Part shown: one piece after another, positions 7,244 to 16,756 of the stretch
How the letters are laid out: each line of letters starts with the position of its first letter
Position numbering within the stretch: position 1 is the first letter of the stretch
Assembly (NCBI RefSeq): GCF_900109145.1
Contig: NZ_FNYY01000004.1
Coordinates: forward strand, 124,001 to 188,000
From: Marinovum algicola
Lineage (GTDB): Bacteria; Pseudomonadota; Alphaproteobacteria; Rhodobacterales; Rhodobacteraceae
Reading direction: 5' to 3'
DNA length: 64,000 nt
Position numbers and translations under genes: made by a program
The notes under the pieces: generated by a model
The model's database searches: none
Told to the model about the DNA's origin: nothing
The model's input: the letters and a program-made list of their open reading frames with translations, nothing else

Positions 7244-8152
7244 TCAGCTGTTGCCGTCGCGGAAATCCAGCCCCATCTCGGAATAGCGCGCCGCCTCTTC
7301 CAGCCATTTTTCGCGCACCTTCACTTGCAGGAAGAGATGCACGCGCCGGCCGAGAAACTCTTCGAGCTCTTCGCGCGCCGCCTTGGAGATCGCCTTGATC
7401 GACTCGCCCTTGTTGCCCAGAACGATGCCCTTGTGGCCGTCGCGCGCGACATAGACCACCTGGTCGATCCGCGCGGTGCCGTCCTTGCGCTCTTCCCAGT
7501 TCTCGGTTTCGACGGTGAGTTGGTAGGGCAGTTCCTGATGCAGCCGCAGGGTCAGTTTTTCGCGCGTCATCTCGGCGGCGATCATCCGCAGCGGCAGATC
7601 GGCGATCTGGTCTTCGGGATAAAGCCAGGGGCCTTCCGGCAATTGCGTGGCCAGCCATTTTTTCAGATCGTCGCAGCCATAACCCTTTTCGGCCGAGATC
7701 ATGAAGGTTTCTTCAAAGCCGTAGCGGGCGTTCAGATCCTCGGTCAGCGCCAGCAGCACGTCCGATTTGACCCGGTCGATCTTGTTGATCGCCAGTGCCA
7801 CGCGACGGCCCTGCCCGATCTCTTCAAGCCCCTCGAGAATGCGCTCCACCCCCTCGGTCACCCCCCGGTGCGCCTCGACCAGAAGCACCACGATATCGGC
7901 ATCCGCCGCCCCGCCCCAGGCCGCCGCCACCATCGCCCGGTCGAGCCGGCGGCGCGGTTTGAACAGGCCCGGCGTATCGACAAAGACGATCTGGCTGTCA
8001 CCCTCCAGCGCCACGCCGCGAATGCGGGCGCGGGTGGTCTGGACCTTGTGGGTCACGATCGACACTTTCGCGCCCACCATACGGTTGGTGAGGGTCGATT
8101 TGCCCGCGTTGGGCTCTCCGATCAGGGCGACAAATCCGGCGCGTGTGGTCAT
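7244..8152 (-). CDS. era: GTPase Era
   Basis: Era is the essential GTPase that binds the 3' end of 16S rRNA and helps assemble the 30S subunit. The 302-residue product has Walker A GEPNAGKS (residues 12-19), the G2 region VQTTRARIRG, DTPGLFKP (G3), NKID (G4) and SAEKG (G5), then the C-terminal KH domain with GHKGIVLGNKGESIKAISKAAR. The frame is open 48 codons upstream, but MTTRAGFVALIG is the family start. Normally rnc lies directly upstream; here an opposite-strand gene (8358-9029) separates them, so era needs its own promoter in 8153-8357. Confidence 0.97.
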   Translation of the reverse strand: MTTRAGFVALIGEPNAGKSTLTNRMVGAKVSIVTHKVQTTRARIRGVALEGDSQIVFVDTPGLFKPRRRLDRAMVAAAWGGAADADIVVLLVEAHRGVTEGVERILEGLEEIGQGRRVALAINKIDRVKSDVLLALTEDLNARYGFEETFMISAEKGYGCDDLKKWLATQLPEGPWLYPEDQIADLPLRMIAAEMTREKLTLRLHQELPYQLTVETENWEERKDGTARIDQVVYVARDGHKGIVLGNKGESIKAISKAAREELEEFLGRRVHLFLQVKVREKWLEEAARYSEMGLDFRDGNS

Positions 8153-8357
8153 GGGGTCAGGTTTCCTGTCAACAATCCACAGCGAGTAACGCAGATCAGG
8201 CGCTAAAACCAGAGGCGAAACCGCCCCGGAGCGCGCCGCGAATTGTTTCCCGTGCGACGCCAATGGAGCGGTCGCTTTTGTCGAAATTCTCAACAATCTG
8301 GCATTTTCGCCAAAATTGGTCCGAATTTGCGCCCGAATCGCTGCCTAAATTCACGAT

Positions 8358-9029
8358 ATGATCACTCACACCGAAACAATCCCGAAACAGTCGCAGGCGC
8401 AGGTCACACTCACCGCCCGCCTGCGCTTGCCTGCCGGGGCCGACAAACGCTCCGACATTACCGAAACCCGTTTGCGCCAGGATATCGAAAGGCTCCACAG
8501 CCGCCGCCCGCCCGACATCGGGCCGAGCGCCGGCGCGCCCGTCACTGCCGTCACCCTCGAAAGCAGCGGCAAGGGCAAGGCGCGGCACTATGTTCTTTCG
8601 GTCTCGGCCGATACCGCACGGATCGCCGAAGTGGAACTGGCGCGCCTGACGCAAGCCCTCGTGGCGCGCCACCCGGTGACCGAGATTGCCTGGCTGGACG
8701 CCAAGGCCGTGCTCGACCGGCAGACCTTTCTCGATGCCCTCGCCCGGCCGCCCGCGCGTCCGCGCCCGACGCTTCGGACCGTCACCGACCGCCAGTCGCG
8801 CACGACAGGCGTCCCGCGTCTGCGGGCCTCCGACGCGCAGCGCCAGCAGGAGACGCTGGTCCGTCGCGTGCTGTGCGAGCCGATCCCGCAGGAAGAATCC
8901 CGCCTGCTGCGCCGTGAGCTTGGCCTGCTGGAACCGAAACGCAGGGTGGCAACGGCCGCGCTGGCCTTCAGCGTCACGCTGGCGGTGAATACCACCGGCG
9001 CCGTCGCCGACGTCATGGCGCTGTTCTGA
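8358..9029 (+). CDS. Hypothetical protein inserted between rnc and era
   Basis: 223 residues of unknown family. The codons have strong G/C preference in third position, like the neighbouring genes, which supports real coding. The sequence is basic and has no signal peptide; segments are an N-terminal part (VTLTARLRLPAGADKRSDITETRLRQDIERLHSRRPPDI in pieces), a middle beta-rich stretch (HYVLSVSADTARIAEVELARLTQALVARHP) and a C-terminal hydrophobic tail (about residues 195-220, ALAFSVTLAVNTTGAVADVMALF) that could be a tail anchor. There is no good Shine-Dalgarno before ATG 8358. It splits the usual rnc-era operon and runs against it. Confidence 0.6.
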   Translation: MITHTETIPKQSQAQVTLTARLRLPAGADKRSDITETRLRQDIERLHSRRPPDIGPSAGAPVTAVTLESSGKGKARHYVLSVSADTARIAEVELARLTQALVARHPVTEIAWLDAKAVLDRQTFLDALARPPARPRPTLRTVTDRQSRTTGVPRLRASDAQRQQETLVRRVLCEPIPQEESRLLRRELGLLEPKRRVATAALAFSVTLAVNTTGAVADVMALF

Positions 9030-9035
9030 TTTGCA

Positions 9036-9060
9036 AGGCCTGCGTTCGCGCCGCAGGCCT
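9036..9060. terminator. Two-way hairpin between the unknown gene and rnc
   Basis: AGGCCTGC (9036-9043) and GCAGGCCT (9053-9060) form a perfect 8-bp stem with a 9-base loop, filling the 35-base gap between the two convergent stop codons. Confidence 0.6.
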
Positions 9061-9064
9061 CCGG

Positions 9065-9748
9065 TCATCCGCCGTTCAACCTGTCCAGCAGCACCTTGGC
9101 CGCCGCATGTTCGGCCTGCCGCTTCGATCCGGCTTTGGCCTGGGCGGTCTGGCCGCTCTCCAACCTGACCTCGATGATGAACACTGGCGAATGGTCCGGT
9201 CCGCTGCGGCTGATCTGCTCATAGACCGGCGGGTTCTGGCCGCGGGCCTGGGCCCATTCCTGAAGGCTGGTCTTGGCGTCGCGGGCATCGTCCTCGACCG
9301 TATCGATCCGCTTGCCCCAGAGCCGCAGCACCATGGCCTTGGCCGCCTCGAAACCGGCATCCAGATAGACCGCGGCAATCACCGCCTCCATCGCATCGCC
9401 CAACAGCGCCATCTTGCGCCGACCGCCCGAGAGCATCTCGGACCGGCCCAGCTTCATCGCCGCGCCGAGATCGATCTGCCGTGCGACATCGGCGCAGGTC
9501 TCCTTGCGCACCAGCGCGTTGAAACGGGGCGCCAGCTGCCCTTCGGTGGCGCGGCTGTCGGCGGCCAGAAGCGCCTCGGCCATCACCAGCCCGAGCACCC
9601 GGTCGCCGAGAAACTCCAGCCGCTGGTTGTCGCTGCGCGTCGGCGTCGACATCGACGAATGCGTCACCGCATGCACCAGATGCCGCGGCTCGGCAAACTC
9701 ATGCCCAAGCCGCGCCTGAAGCGCCTTCAACTCTGCCGAGAGCTTCAC
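9065..9748 (-). CDS. rnc: Ribonuclease III
   Basis: RNase III cuts double-stranded RNA, including the rRNA precursor. The 227-residue protein has the signature NQRLEFLGD (residues 41-49, with Glu45 and Asp49) and the second acidic pair Asp118/Glu121 in [14 protein letters not shown], then a double-stranded RNA-binding domain from about 155, with the [17 protein letters not shown] helix near the end. Its ATG overlaps the lepB stop by 4 bases (9745-9748), so it is coupled to lepB. Confidence 0.97.
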   Translation of the reverse strand: MKLSAELKALQARLGHEFAEPRHLVHAVTHSSMSTPTRSDNQRLEFLGDRVLGLVMAEALLAADSRATEGQLAPRFNALVRKETCADVARQIDLGAAMKLGRSEMLSGGRRKMALLGDAMEAVIAAVYLDAGFEAAKAMVLRLWGKRIDTVEDDARDAKTSLQEWAQARGQNPPVYEQISRSGPDHSPVFIIEVRLESGQTAQAKAGSKRQAEHAAAKVLLDRLNGG

Positions 9749-10584
9749 TCGATCGCCTTGAAGAAACGATCACCCCGCCAGGTCCAGAAGAACAGCATCG
9801 AACTGCCGGCAGAGGAGAACATCACCCGGTCGGCGCGGCCGACAAGGTTTTCGAAGGGCACGAAGCCGACGCCGCCGACCTGCTGCGGAAACCGCGAATC
9901 GGTGGAATTGTCGCGATTGTCGCCCATCATGAAGTAATGCCCTTCGGGCACGGTGAACACCGGCGTGTTGTCGGAAGACTGCCGGCCGATATCGAGGATC
10001 GAATGGGCGGTGCCTTCGGGCAGGGTCTCGACGAATTTCGCCTTTTCGCACATCGCCCCGTCGCCCACCGGCGCGTTCGAGCAGCGCGGGCTCAGCCGTT
10101 GCGGTCCCTGCGGGCCGGCGACCTCTTCGAAAACGCCATCCGCTTCCAGCTCGACCGGCGTGCCGTCGATATGCAGCCGCCCGGCCCGGACCTGGATCTT
10201 CTCGCCCGGCAGGCCCACCACCCGCTTGATGAAGTCGCGCCCGGTCACCGGATGCCGGAAGACAACGACATCGCCGCGCTCTGGCTCGGAGCCGAACAGC
10301 CGGCTGTTGTCGCCATCGGCCCAGCCGCAGAAATCGGTGGCATCGAGATCGATGCCGAAGCGGGGCACGATGATCGACGGGCAAGAAGCATAGGAATAGC
10401 CATAGGCCATCTTGTTGACGAAGAGGAAATCGCCGATCAGCAACGTGTCCTTCATCGACCCGGAGGGGATCCAGAACGGCTGAAAGAACACCGTGCGGAA
10501 CACGCCCGCGATGAGCAATGCATAGACAACGGTCTTGATCGTCTCGACGATCGCATTGCCTTTCTTTTCCTCGGCCATGGACAT
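9745..10584 (-). CDS. lepB: Signal peptidase I
   Basis: LepB removes signal peptides from exported proteins at the outer face of the inner membrane. The 279-residue protein has one N-terminal membrane segment (about 13-33), the catalytic serine in WIPSGSM (Ser43), the catalytic lysine in [14 protein letters not shown] (Lys120), and the late box [11 protein letters not shown]. Two ATGs (10584 and 10578) are possible starts. It leads the lepB-rnc operon and is divergent from the sulfatase gene; in relatives acpS and pdxJ usually lie directly upstream. Confidence 0.96.
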   Translation of the reverse strand: MSMAEEKKGNAIVETIKTVVYALLIAGVFRTVFFQPFWIPSGSMKDTLLIGDFLFVNKMAYGYSYASCPSIIVPRFGIDLDATDFCGWADGDNSRLFGSEPERGDVVVFRHPVTGRDFIKRVVGLPGEKIQVRAGRLHIDGTPVELEADGVFEEVAGPQGPQRLSPRCSNAPVGDGAMCEKAKFVETLPEGTAHSILDIGRQSSDNTPVFTVPEGHYFMMGDNRDNSTDSRFPQQVGGVGFVPFENLVGRADRVMFSSAGSSMLFFWTWRGDRFFKAIE

Positions 10585-10706
10585 GGGGCTCCCCGCGTTA
10601 TCTGTCGCAGGCTACATGCGGCCCCATGTCGGAGGTGTCAAGCGATGGGGGCTTTACGGCGGGGCGTCCGGCCTGCCAAGCTGCCGCCAAATCGCAAGGA
10701 ACCGAC

Positions 10707-12218
10707 ATGACGGACAAGCCCAACATCCTGATCTTCATGGTCGATCAACTTAACGGCACCTTGTTTCCCGACGGCCCGGCCGATTGGCTGCATACGCCGA
10801 ACCTGCGCAAGCTGGCGTTGCGCTCGACCTGTTTTGCCAATGCCTATACCGCCTCGCCGCTCTGTGCGCCGGGGCGGGCGGGGTTCATGTCGGGCCAGCT
10901 GCCTTCGGGCACCGGGGTCTATGACAATGCCGCCGAGTTCGCCTCGTCGATCCCGACCTATGCCCATCACCTGCGCCGGGCCGGATATCACACCTGCCTG
11001 TCGGGCAAGATGCATTTCGTCGGCCCCGATCAGCTTCACGGCTTCGAGGAGCGGCTGACCACCGATATCTACCCGGCCGATTTCGGCTGGACCCCGGATT
11101 ACCGCAAGCCCGGCGAACGCATCGACTGGTGGTATCACAACATGGGCAGCGTCACCGGCGCCGGCGTGGCCGAGATCTCGAACCAGATGGAATACGACGA
11201 CGAGGTGGCCTATCACGCCACCCGCAAGGTGTATGACTTCGCGCGGGGCCATGACGACCGGCCCTGGTGCATGACGGTCAGCTTCACCCATCCGCATGAC
11301 CCTTATGTGGCACGGCGCAAATACTGGGATCTCTACGAAGACTGCGCGCATCTGCTGCCGCAGGTGCCGGCGCTGGATTACGACGACCACGACCCGCATT
11401 CGCAGCGCATCTTCGACGCCAACGACTGGCGCAGCTTCGACATCGGCCAGGACGACATCCGCCGGGCGCGGCGCGCCTATTTTGCCAATATCTCCTATCT
11501 CGATGACAAGATCGGCGAGGTGATGGAGGCGCTGGAAGCGACGCGGCAGGAGGCGATCATCCTCTTTCTCTCGGATCACGGCGACATGCTGGGCGAGCGC
11601 GGATTGTGGTTCAAGATGTCCTTCCTCGAAGGCTCGGCCCGGGTGCCACTGATGATCGCCGCGCCGCAGATGGCGCCGGGGCTCGTCGAGGCGCCGGTCA
11701 GCACAATCGATCTCTGCCCGACACTCTGCGATCTGGCCGGGGTCAGCATGGAGGAGGTCCTGCCCTGGACCACCGGCGAAACCCTGGTGCCGCTGGGCAA
11801 TGGCGCGACCCGGCTGAGCCCGGTGGCGATGGAATATGCCGCCGAAGCCTCCTATTCGCCGCTGGTCGCCCTGCGGGCGGGACCCTGGAAATACACCAAT
11901 TGCGCGCTCGATCCCGAACAGCTCTTCAACCTCGAGGATGATCCGCAGGAGCTGACCAACCTGGCCGAACGCTCCGACCATGCCGAGGTGCTCGAACGGT
12001 TCCGCGTCGAGGCCGCCACCCGCTGGGATCTCGAGCAGTTCGACGCCCGGGTCCGCGAAAGCCAGGCCCGGCGTCATGTGGTCTATGAAGCGCTGCGCAA
12101 CGGCGCCTATTACCCCTGGGACCACCAGCCGCTGCAAAGGGCCTCGGAGCGCTATATGCGCAACCACATGGATCTCAATGTCGTCGAGGAAAACCAGCGC
12201 TTCCCGCGCGGCGAATAG
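10707..12218 (+). CDS. betC: Choline-sulfatase-like sulfatase
   Basis: The 503-residue protein is a type I sulfatase, with NILIFMVDQLNG at the start (metal Asp13), the formylglycine motif Cys53-Ala-Pro-Gly-Arg57 in SPLCAPGRAGFMSGQLPS, GYHTCLSGKMHFVGPDQLHG, FTHPHDPY and LSDHGDMLGERGLW. The length and the Gln-Leu-Pro-Ser and pre-Met-His-Phe segments point to choline sulfatase, which releases choline and sulfate from choline-O-sulfate. The modification site fits C-x-P-x-R, with Gly where most sulfatases have Ser. AAGGA precedes ATG 10707. No betA, betB, betI or transporter gene is nearby, so the substrate is inferred. It sits between acpS and lepB on the opposite strand. Confidence 0.82.
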   Translation: MTDKPNILIFMVDQLNGTLFPDGPADWLHTPNLRKLALRSTCFANAYTASPLCAPGRAGFMSGQLPSGTGVYDNAAEFASSIPTYAHHLRRAGYHTCLSGKMHFVGPDQLHGFEERLTTDIYPADFGWTPDYRKPGERIDWWYHNMGSVTGAGVAEISNQMEYDDEVAYHATRKVYDFARGHDDRPWCMTVSFTHPHDPYVARRKYWDLYEDCAHLLPQVPALDYDDHDPHSQRIFDANDWRSFDIGQDDIRRARRAYFANISYLDDKIGEVMEALEATRQEAIILFLSDHGDMLGERGLWFKMSFLEGSARVPLMIAAPQMAPGLVEAPVSTIDLCPTLCDLAGVSMEEVLPWTTGETLVPLGNGATRLSPVAMEYAAEASYSPLVALRAGPWKYTNCALDPEQLFNLEDDPQELTNLAERSDHAEVLERFRVEAATRWDLEQFDARVRESQARRHVVYEALRNGAYYPWDHQPLQRASERYMRNHMDLNVVEENQRFPRGE

Positions 12219-12227
12219 GCCCGACAG

Positions 12228-12297
12228 CCCGCCCCGGACCTGATCCGGGGCCTCCCCTGTCGCGGACCACGAGGTCCCGGATCAGGTCCGGGACGGG
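12228..12297. repeat. Long imperfect inverted repeat between sulfatase gene and acpS
   Basis: Two 27-base arms (12228-12254 and 12271-12297) match in inverted orientation at 25 of 27 positions and centre on the motif CCGGACCTGATCCGGG. The right arm covers the acpS stop codon. The arms are themselves near-palindromic. It lies between convergent genes and probably works as a two-way terminator; a related palindrome is at 53465-53485. Confidence 0.75.
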
Positions 12298-12701
12298 ACC
12301 GGGCCCAGCGGCCGCGCCTCGATCAGCACCGTGGCCTGGGCCCAGGGGTGATCGTCGGTCAGGGTGACATGCAGGATCGCCTCATGCCCCGGCGGCGTCA
12401 GCACGTCGAGCCGGCGCTTTGCCCAGCCGGTGACATGCATCACCGGCTGGCCGGTCCGCAGGTTGGTCACCGACATGTCCTTCCAGGCGATGCCCATGCG
12501 CAGACCGGTGCCCAGCGCCTTGGAGCAAGCCTCCTTGGCGGCCCAGCGCTTGGCATAGGTCGCGGCCTCATGCGGACGGCGGGCGGCGCGGGCCTGTTCC
12601 CGCTCGGTATAGACCCGGTTGCGGAAGCGGTCGCCGAAGCGGGCGAGGATGGCCTCGATCCGCTCGATGTTGCACAGGTCGGTACCGATGCCGAGGATCA
12701 T
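12282..12701 (-). CDS. acpS: Holo-[acyl-carrier-protein] synthase
   Basis: AcpS transfers 4'-phosphopantetheine from CoA to acyl carrier protein. The 139-residue protein begins [16 protein letters not shown], with metal-binding Asp8, and has [15 protein letters not shown] with Glu57; these are the family's two Mg2+ ligands. Its start overlaps the pdxJ stop by 4 bases, so the two are translated together. Its last bases run into the 12228-12297 inverted repeat. Confidence 0.95.
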   Translation of the reverse strand: MILGIGTDLCNIERIEAILARFGDRFRNRVYTEREQARAARRPHEAATYAKRWAAKEACSKALGTGLRMGIAWKDMSVTNLRTGQPVMHVTGWAKRRLDVLTPPGHEAILHVTLTDDHPWAQATVLIEARPLGPVPSRT

Positions 12702-13444
12702 GCGGTGCCGCGGGCGTCGTCCATCCGACGGCGCATTTCGGCAATCGCCGCCTCGAGCCCGGTAAAGATCGCCTCGCCGATCAGGAAATGGCCGATGTTG
12801 AGCTCGACCACCTGCGCCAGAGCGGCGACCGGGGCCACGGTGTCATAGGTCAGCCCGTGGCCGGCATGCACCTCGAGGCCGAGGCCCGCCGCGTGTTCGG
12901 CCATGTCGCGGATCGCCGCCATCTCGCGGTCGCGGTCCTCGAACCGGCCTTCGGCATGGGCATCGCAATAGGCGCCGGTGTGCAACTCTATCACCTGCGC
13001 GCCAATGCGGTGCGCCGCCTCGATCTGGCGGCGGTCGGCGGCGATGAAGATCGACACCCGGCACCCCGCCTCTCGCAGCGGAGCGATGAAATGCGCCAGC
13101 CGGTTCTCCTCGCGCGCGACTTCCAGCCCGCCTTCGGTGGTGCGCTCCTCGCGCTTTTCCGGCACTATGCAGACCGCATGCGGCCGGTGGCGCAGGGCGA
13201 TCTTCTGCATCTCTTCGGTGGCCGCCATCTCGAAGTTCAGCGGCACCGTCAGCGCCGCCATCAGCCCGTCGATATCGGCGTCCGAGATGTGCCGGCGGTC
13301 CTCGCGCAGATGCGCGGTGATGCCGTCGGCACCGGCGGCCTCGGCCAGTGCCGCGGCGCGCAGCGGATCGGGAACCGCGCCGCCCCGCGCATTGCGCACG
13401 GTGGCCACGTGGTCGATGTTCACGCCGAGCCTGAGTTTTTGCAT
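12698..13444 (-). CDS. pdxJ: Pyridoxine 5'-phosphate synthase PdxJ
   Basis: PdxJ condenses 1-deoxyxylulose 5-phosphate with 3-amino-2-oxopropyl phosphate to pyridoxine 5'-phosphate. The 248-residue product begins [22 protein letters not shown] and shows [30 protein letters not shown], and [17 protein letters not shown], ending with [17 protein letters not shown]; these are PdxJ core motifs. The start at 13444 is the family start; nine upstream codons are rejected. It is coupled to acpS by an ATGA overlap. Confidence 0.96.
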   Translation of the reverse strand: MQKLRLGVNIDHVATVRNARGGAVPDPLRAAALAEAAGADGITAHLREDRRHISDADIDGLMAALTVPLNFEMAATEEMQKIALRHRPHAVCIVPEKREERTTEGGLEVAREENRLAHFIAPLREAGCRVSIFIAADRRQIEAAHRIGAQVIELHTGAYCDAHAEGRFEDRDREMAAIRDMAEHAAGLGLEVHAGHGLTYDTVAPVAALAQVVELNIGHFLIGEAIFTGLEAAIAEMRRRMDDARGTA

Positions 13445-13507
13445 GTGGTGCCCCCGGTTACCTTCGGGCACAGGCTAACGCCCCGCGCGGGCGGTGAAAA
13501 CCGCTAA

Positions 13508-14179
13508 TCAATCGGCCTTTTCACGGGCCTCCTCGGCGGCGGCCGCCTTCTTGGCGGCGGCCTTGGCGCGGATCGCCTCAAGACGTTTCTTGAGCGCGCC
13601 CTTGCGGCGGGCCTGATAGGCGCGGATCAGCGGCTCGGCCACCAGATAGGCCGCGGTGGCGGCAACGATGCCGGGGATGATGCCGCCGATCATGTAGGGG
13701 TAAAAGACGTCGTCCCAGAACACTTCGAGCCCGTGCCAATCGGGTGGCTGACCCTTGACCCAGGCCCAGAAATTGCGCGTCAGATCCTCGCCCGCGTCGA
13801 CGAACTTGCCGGTGAGCGTGCGCTCTATATGCGGCGAGAATTCATGGCCGAGCAGGAAATATCCGGTCTGAAGCGAGATCACCGCAATCGGCACATAGGT
13901 CAGCGGATTGCCGAAGAAGGTGCCCAGCAGCGCCGCCAGGATATTGCCGCGCATGATGAAGGCAAGAAAGGCCGCCACCAGGAAATGCAGGGTGTAGAAC
14001 GGCGTGAAGGTGGTGAAGACCCCGGCCCAGATGCCGCGGGCGATCTTTTCCGGCGGATCGGGCAAACGCCGCAACCGGTGTTTCACATAGCGGGCCGCCC
14101 GGCCCCAACCGCCACGCGGCCAGAAGAATTCCCACAACGCGCGCAGGGTCGGTTTTCTGTCGCGGCGCTTGAAAACCAC
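13508..14179 (-). CDS. DUF2062 domain membrane protein
   Basis: A 223-residue protein with a DUF2062 core: KIARGIWAGVFTTFTPFYTLHFLVA, FIMRGNILAALLGTFFGNPLTY and YFLLGHEF, with about three membrane segments. The C-terminal end is a charged Lys/Ala helix. The best start is GTG at 14179 (V-F-K-R-R-D-R-K), with an AAGGA 11 bases upstream; the frame stays open into rsh to 14260 but that part lies inside rsh. The function of the family is unknown. It follows rsh by 16 bases and is likely cotranscribed. Confidence 0.85.
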   Translation of the reverse strand: MVFKRRDRKPTLRALWEFFWPRGGWGRAARYVKHRLRRLPDPPEKIARGIWAGVFTTFTPFYTLHFLVAAFLAFIMRGNILAALLGTFFGNPLTYVPIAVISLQTGYFLLGHEFSPHIERTLTGKFVDAGEDLTRNFWAWVKGQPPDWHGLEVFWDDVFYPYMIGGIIPGIVAATAAYLVAEPLIRAYQARRKGALKKRLEAIRAKAAAKKAAAAEEAREKAD

Positions 14180-14195
14180 GGGAGGAATATTCCTT

Positions 14196-16334
14196 TCAGT
14201 TCGCCTCGGCGCGGGCGGCGATCGGAGTGACTTCGCGCAGCCGCGCGACGGCGGCGACATCGCTTTCGGCCTCGAGCGCGGTGATCAGCGAGTGCAGATG
14301 CTCGGCGTCCCGCAGCTCGACGTTGACATGCAGTCTGTAAAAATCTGGTTTTCTGTCGATGAATTCAAGGTCCGTGATATTCGCCTTGTGGCCGCCGATC
14401 AAGGTGCAGACCCGGCCCAACACGCCGGCGTCGTTGCTCATCGTCACCTCGAGCGTCACCGCATAGGCGGCCGGATGCTTGCCCTCGGACCAGTGCAGAT
14501 CGAGCCAGCGCTCGGGCTGATCCTCGTATTCGGCAAGCTTTTCGCAATCGATGGTGTGCACCACCACGCCCTGGCCGCGAAAGGTGATGCCGATGATACG
14601 TTCGCCCGGCAGCGGCTGGCAACAGGGCGCCCGGCGGAAGCTCTGCCCCTTTTCCAGGCCGATCACCGCGCGCTTGCGGTCGATCTCTTCGCCGTCCTCG
14701 GTCACCAGATCGGGATAGACCGCCTCGACCACCGCGCGGGTCGTCAGCTCGGCCGAGCCCAGCCGGGCCAGGAGCGTTTCGGCGCCGTCGAGCCGCAGGT
14801 TGCGGGCGGCGGTTTCCAGCACCTTGTCCTTGGCCTTGCGGCCGACGTGTTCAAAGGCGGCCCGGGCCAGTTCCCGCCCCAGCCGGACAAAACGTTCACG
14901 GTCCTGTTCGCGCAGGGCCCGGCGGATCGAGGTCTTGGCCTTGCCGGTGATCGCGATATCGAGCCAGGTGGCCTGGGGCGCCTGGCCGTCGGCGGTGATG
15001 ATATCGACCGACTGGCCGTTCTTGAGCCGGGTCCAGAGCGGCACCCTGAGACCGTCGACCTTGGCGCCGACGCAGGCATGACCGATGCGGGTGTGGATCG
15101 CATAGGCGAAATCCAAGGGCGTGCCGCCCCGCGGCAGCTTGATCACGTCACCCTTGGGGGTGAAGCAGAACACCTGGTCGGAATACATCTCGAGCTTGAC
15201 CGCCTCGAGAAAATCCTCGTGATCCTCGTCGTCCTGGAATTGTTCGGTGAGCGAGGAAATCCACTTGGCCGGATCGACGGCAAAGGGGTTCTCGCTGCGC
15301 ACGCCATCGCGGTACGACCAATGCGCCGCGACGCCGGTTTCGGCAACGTCATGCATCTGGCGGGTGCGGATCTGCACCTCGACCCGCTTGCCGTCGCGGC
15401 CCGACACGGTGGTGTGGATCGAGCGATAGCCGTTCGACTTGGGCTGGCTGATGTAATCCTTGAACCGCCCTGGCACCGCCCGCCAGCGCTGGTGGATCAC
15501 GCCCAGCACGCCATAGCAATCGGCCTCGGTGTCGGTGATGATGCGAAAGCCGTAGATGTCGGAGAGGCGGGAAAAACCCATCTCCTTTTCCTGCATCTTG
15601 CGCCAGATCGAATAGGGTTTCTTGGCGCGGCCAAAGACCTCGGCCTCGATCCCGGCCTTGTCGAGCTCGAACCGCATGTCGCCGGTGATCTTCTGGATCA
15701 CGTCGCCGGTTTCGCGTTGCAGAGTGATGAAGCGGCGGATGATGCTGGCGCGCCCGTCAGGGTTGAGCACGCGGAAAGCCAGGTCCTCCAGCTCGTCGCG
15801 CATCCATTGCATCCCCATGCGCCCGGCCAGCGGCGCATAGATGTCCATCGTCTCGCGCGCCTTCTGCACCTGTTTTTCCGGCCGCATCGCCTTGATCGTG
15901 CGCATGTTGTGCAGACGGTCGGCCAGCTTGACGAGGATCACGCGCAGGTCGCGCGACATCGCCATGAAGAGCTTGCGGAAGTTCTCGGCCTGCTTGGTCT
16001 CGGTCGAGTTCAGTTGCAGATTGGTCAGCTTGGTGACGCCATCGACCAGAACAGCGACTTCTTCGCCGAAACGGTCAGAAATCTGGCTGAAGGTGCTCTT
16101 GGTGTCCTCGATCGTATCGTGCAAGAGCGCGGTGACGATGGTGGCATCGTCAAGCCGTTGCTCGGTCAGGATGGCGGCAACGGCGACGGGGTGGGTGAAA
16201 TAGGGCTCACCGGACCGGCGGAACTGACCCTCGTGCATCTCGCGGCCATAATCATAGGCCGCGTGGATCAGTGCCTCATTTGTCTTGGGATTATAATTGC
16301 GGACAAGCGCGATGAGGTCGTCGGCAGAAATCAT
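14196..16334 (-). CDS. rsh: Bifunctional (p)ppGpp synthetase/hydrolase (Rsh/SpoT type)
   Basis: The 712-residue enzyme makes and breaks the stringent-response alarmone. Domains in order: HD hydrolase (about 25-200, with LLHDTIEDT at His72-Asp73 and an intact HD pair, so hydrolysis is likely), synthetase (about 235-360, SDIYGFRIITDTEADCY and YRSIHTTV), TGS (about 390-450, FCFTPKGDVIKLPRG), a helical/zinc-finger-like region with RAPCCQPLPGERIIG, and a C-terminal ACT domain (about 630-710). A single long Rsh is the rule in alphaproteobacteria. rpoZ lies 28 bases upstream and is probably in the same transcript. Confidence 0.96.
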   Translation of the reverse strand: MISADDLIALVRNYNPKTNEALIHAAYDYGREMHEGQFRRSGEPYFTHPVAVAAILTEQRLDDATIVTALLHDTIEDTKSTFSQISDRFGEEVAVLVDGVTKLTNLQLNSTETKQAENFRKLFMAMSRDLRVILVKLADRLHNMRTIKAMRPEKQVQKARETMDIYAPLAGRMGMQWMRDELEDLAFRVLNPDGRASIIRRFITLQRETGDVIQKITGDMRFELDKAGIEAEVFGRAKKPYSIWRKMQEKEMGFSRLSDIYGFRIITDTEADCYGVLGVIHQRWRAVPGRFKDYISQPKSNGYRSIHTTVSGRDGKRVEVQIRTRQMHDVAETGVAAHWSYRDGVRSENPFAVDPAKWISSLTEQFQDDEDHEDFLEAVKLEMYSDQVFCFTPKGDVIKLPRGGTPLDFAYAIHTRIGHACVGAKVDGLRVPLWTRLKNGQSVDIITADGQAPQATWLDIAITGKAKTSIRRALREQDRERFVRLGRELARAAFEHVGRKAKDKVLETAARNLRLDGAETLLARLGSAELTTRAVVEAVYPDLVTEDGEEIDRKRAVIGLEKGQSFRRAPCCQPLPGERIIGITFRGQGVVVHTIDCEKLAEYEDQPERWLDLHWSEGKHPAAYAVTLEVTMSNDAGVLGRVCTLIGGHKANITDLEFIDRKPDFYRLHVNVELRDAEHLHSLITALEAESDVAAVARLREVTPIAARAEAN

Positions 16335-16362
16335 CGCTAACCCTTGTCACCGCAGGCCGGGG

Positions 16363-16716
16363 TTACCCCTGGCCCTGAGCCTCCATCAGTGCGCGGAGCA
16401 GCTTTTCTTCGGACATGTCGTCGTCCTGCGGCTTGTCGGGCTCGGCCCCCATCAGAAGCGCCATGGCGTCCTCTTCCGGTTCGTCGACCTCGATCTGGGT
16501 CTGGTTGCTTTCGATCATCCGCTCGCGCAGTTCATCGGCGCTCTGGGTTTCCTCGGCGATCTCGCGCAGCGAGACAACCGGGTTCTTGTCATTGTCACGA
16601 TCCACGGTAATCGCGGCCCCGGAGGAGATCTCGCGCGCCCGATGGGCGGCCAACATCACCAGCTCGAACCGGTTGGGGACTTTGTCAACGCAATCTTCGA
16701 CCGTCACGCGGGCCAT
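16363..16716 (-). CDS. rpoZ: RNA polymerase omega subunit
   Basis: The 117-residue omega subunit helps assemble and stabilise RNA polymerase and is part of a ppGpp site in some bacteria. It begins [30 protein letters not shown], followed by [13 protein letters not shown]. The C-terminal tail (from about 75) is very acidic ([14 protein letters not shown]), longer than in enterobacteria. The frame is open 51 codons upstream, but the family begins at MARVTVEDC. Its genetic link to rsh is conserved in many proteobacteria. Confidence 0.96.
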   Translation of the reverse strand: MARVTVEDCVDKVPNRFELVMLAAHRAREISSGAAITVDRDNDKNPVVSLREIAEETQSADELRERMIESNQTQIEVDEPEEDAMALLMGAEPDKPQDDDMSEEKLLRALMEAQGQG

Positions 16717-16756
16717 GGGGAATCTCCGTCTGGCGAGTTCTGTCAGAAAGGTCAGG

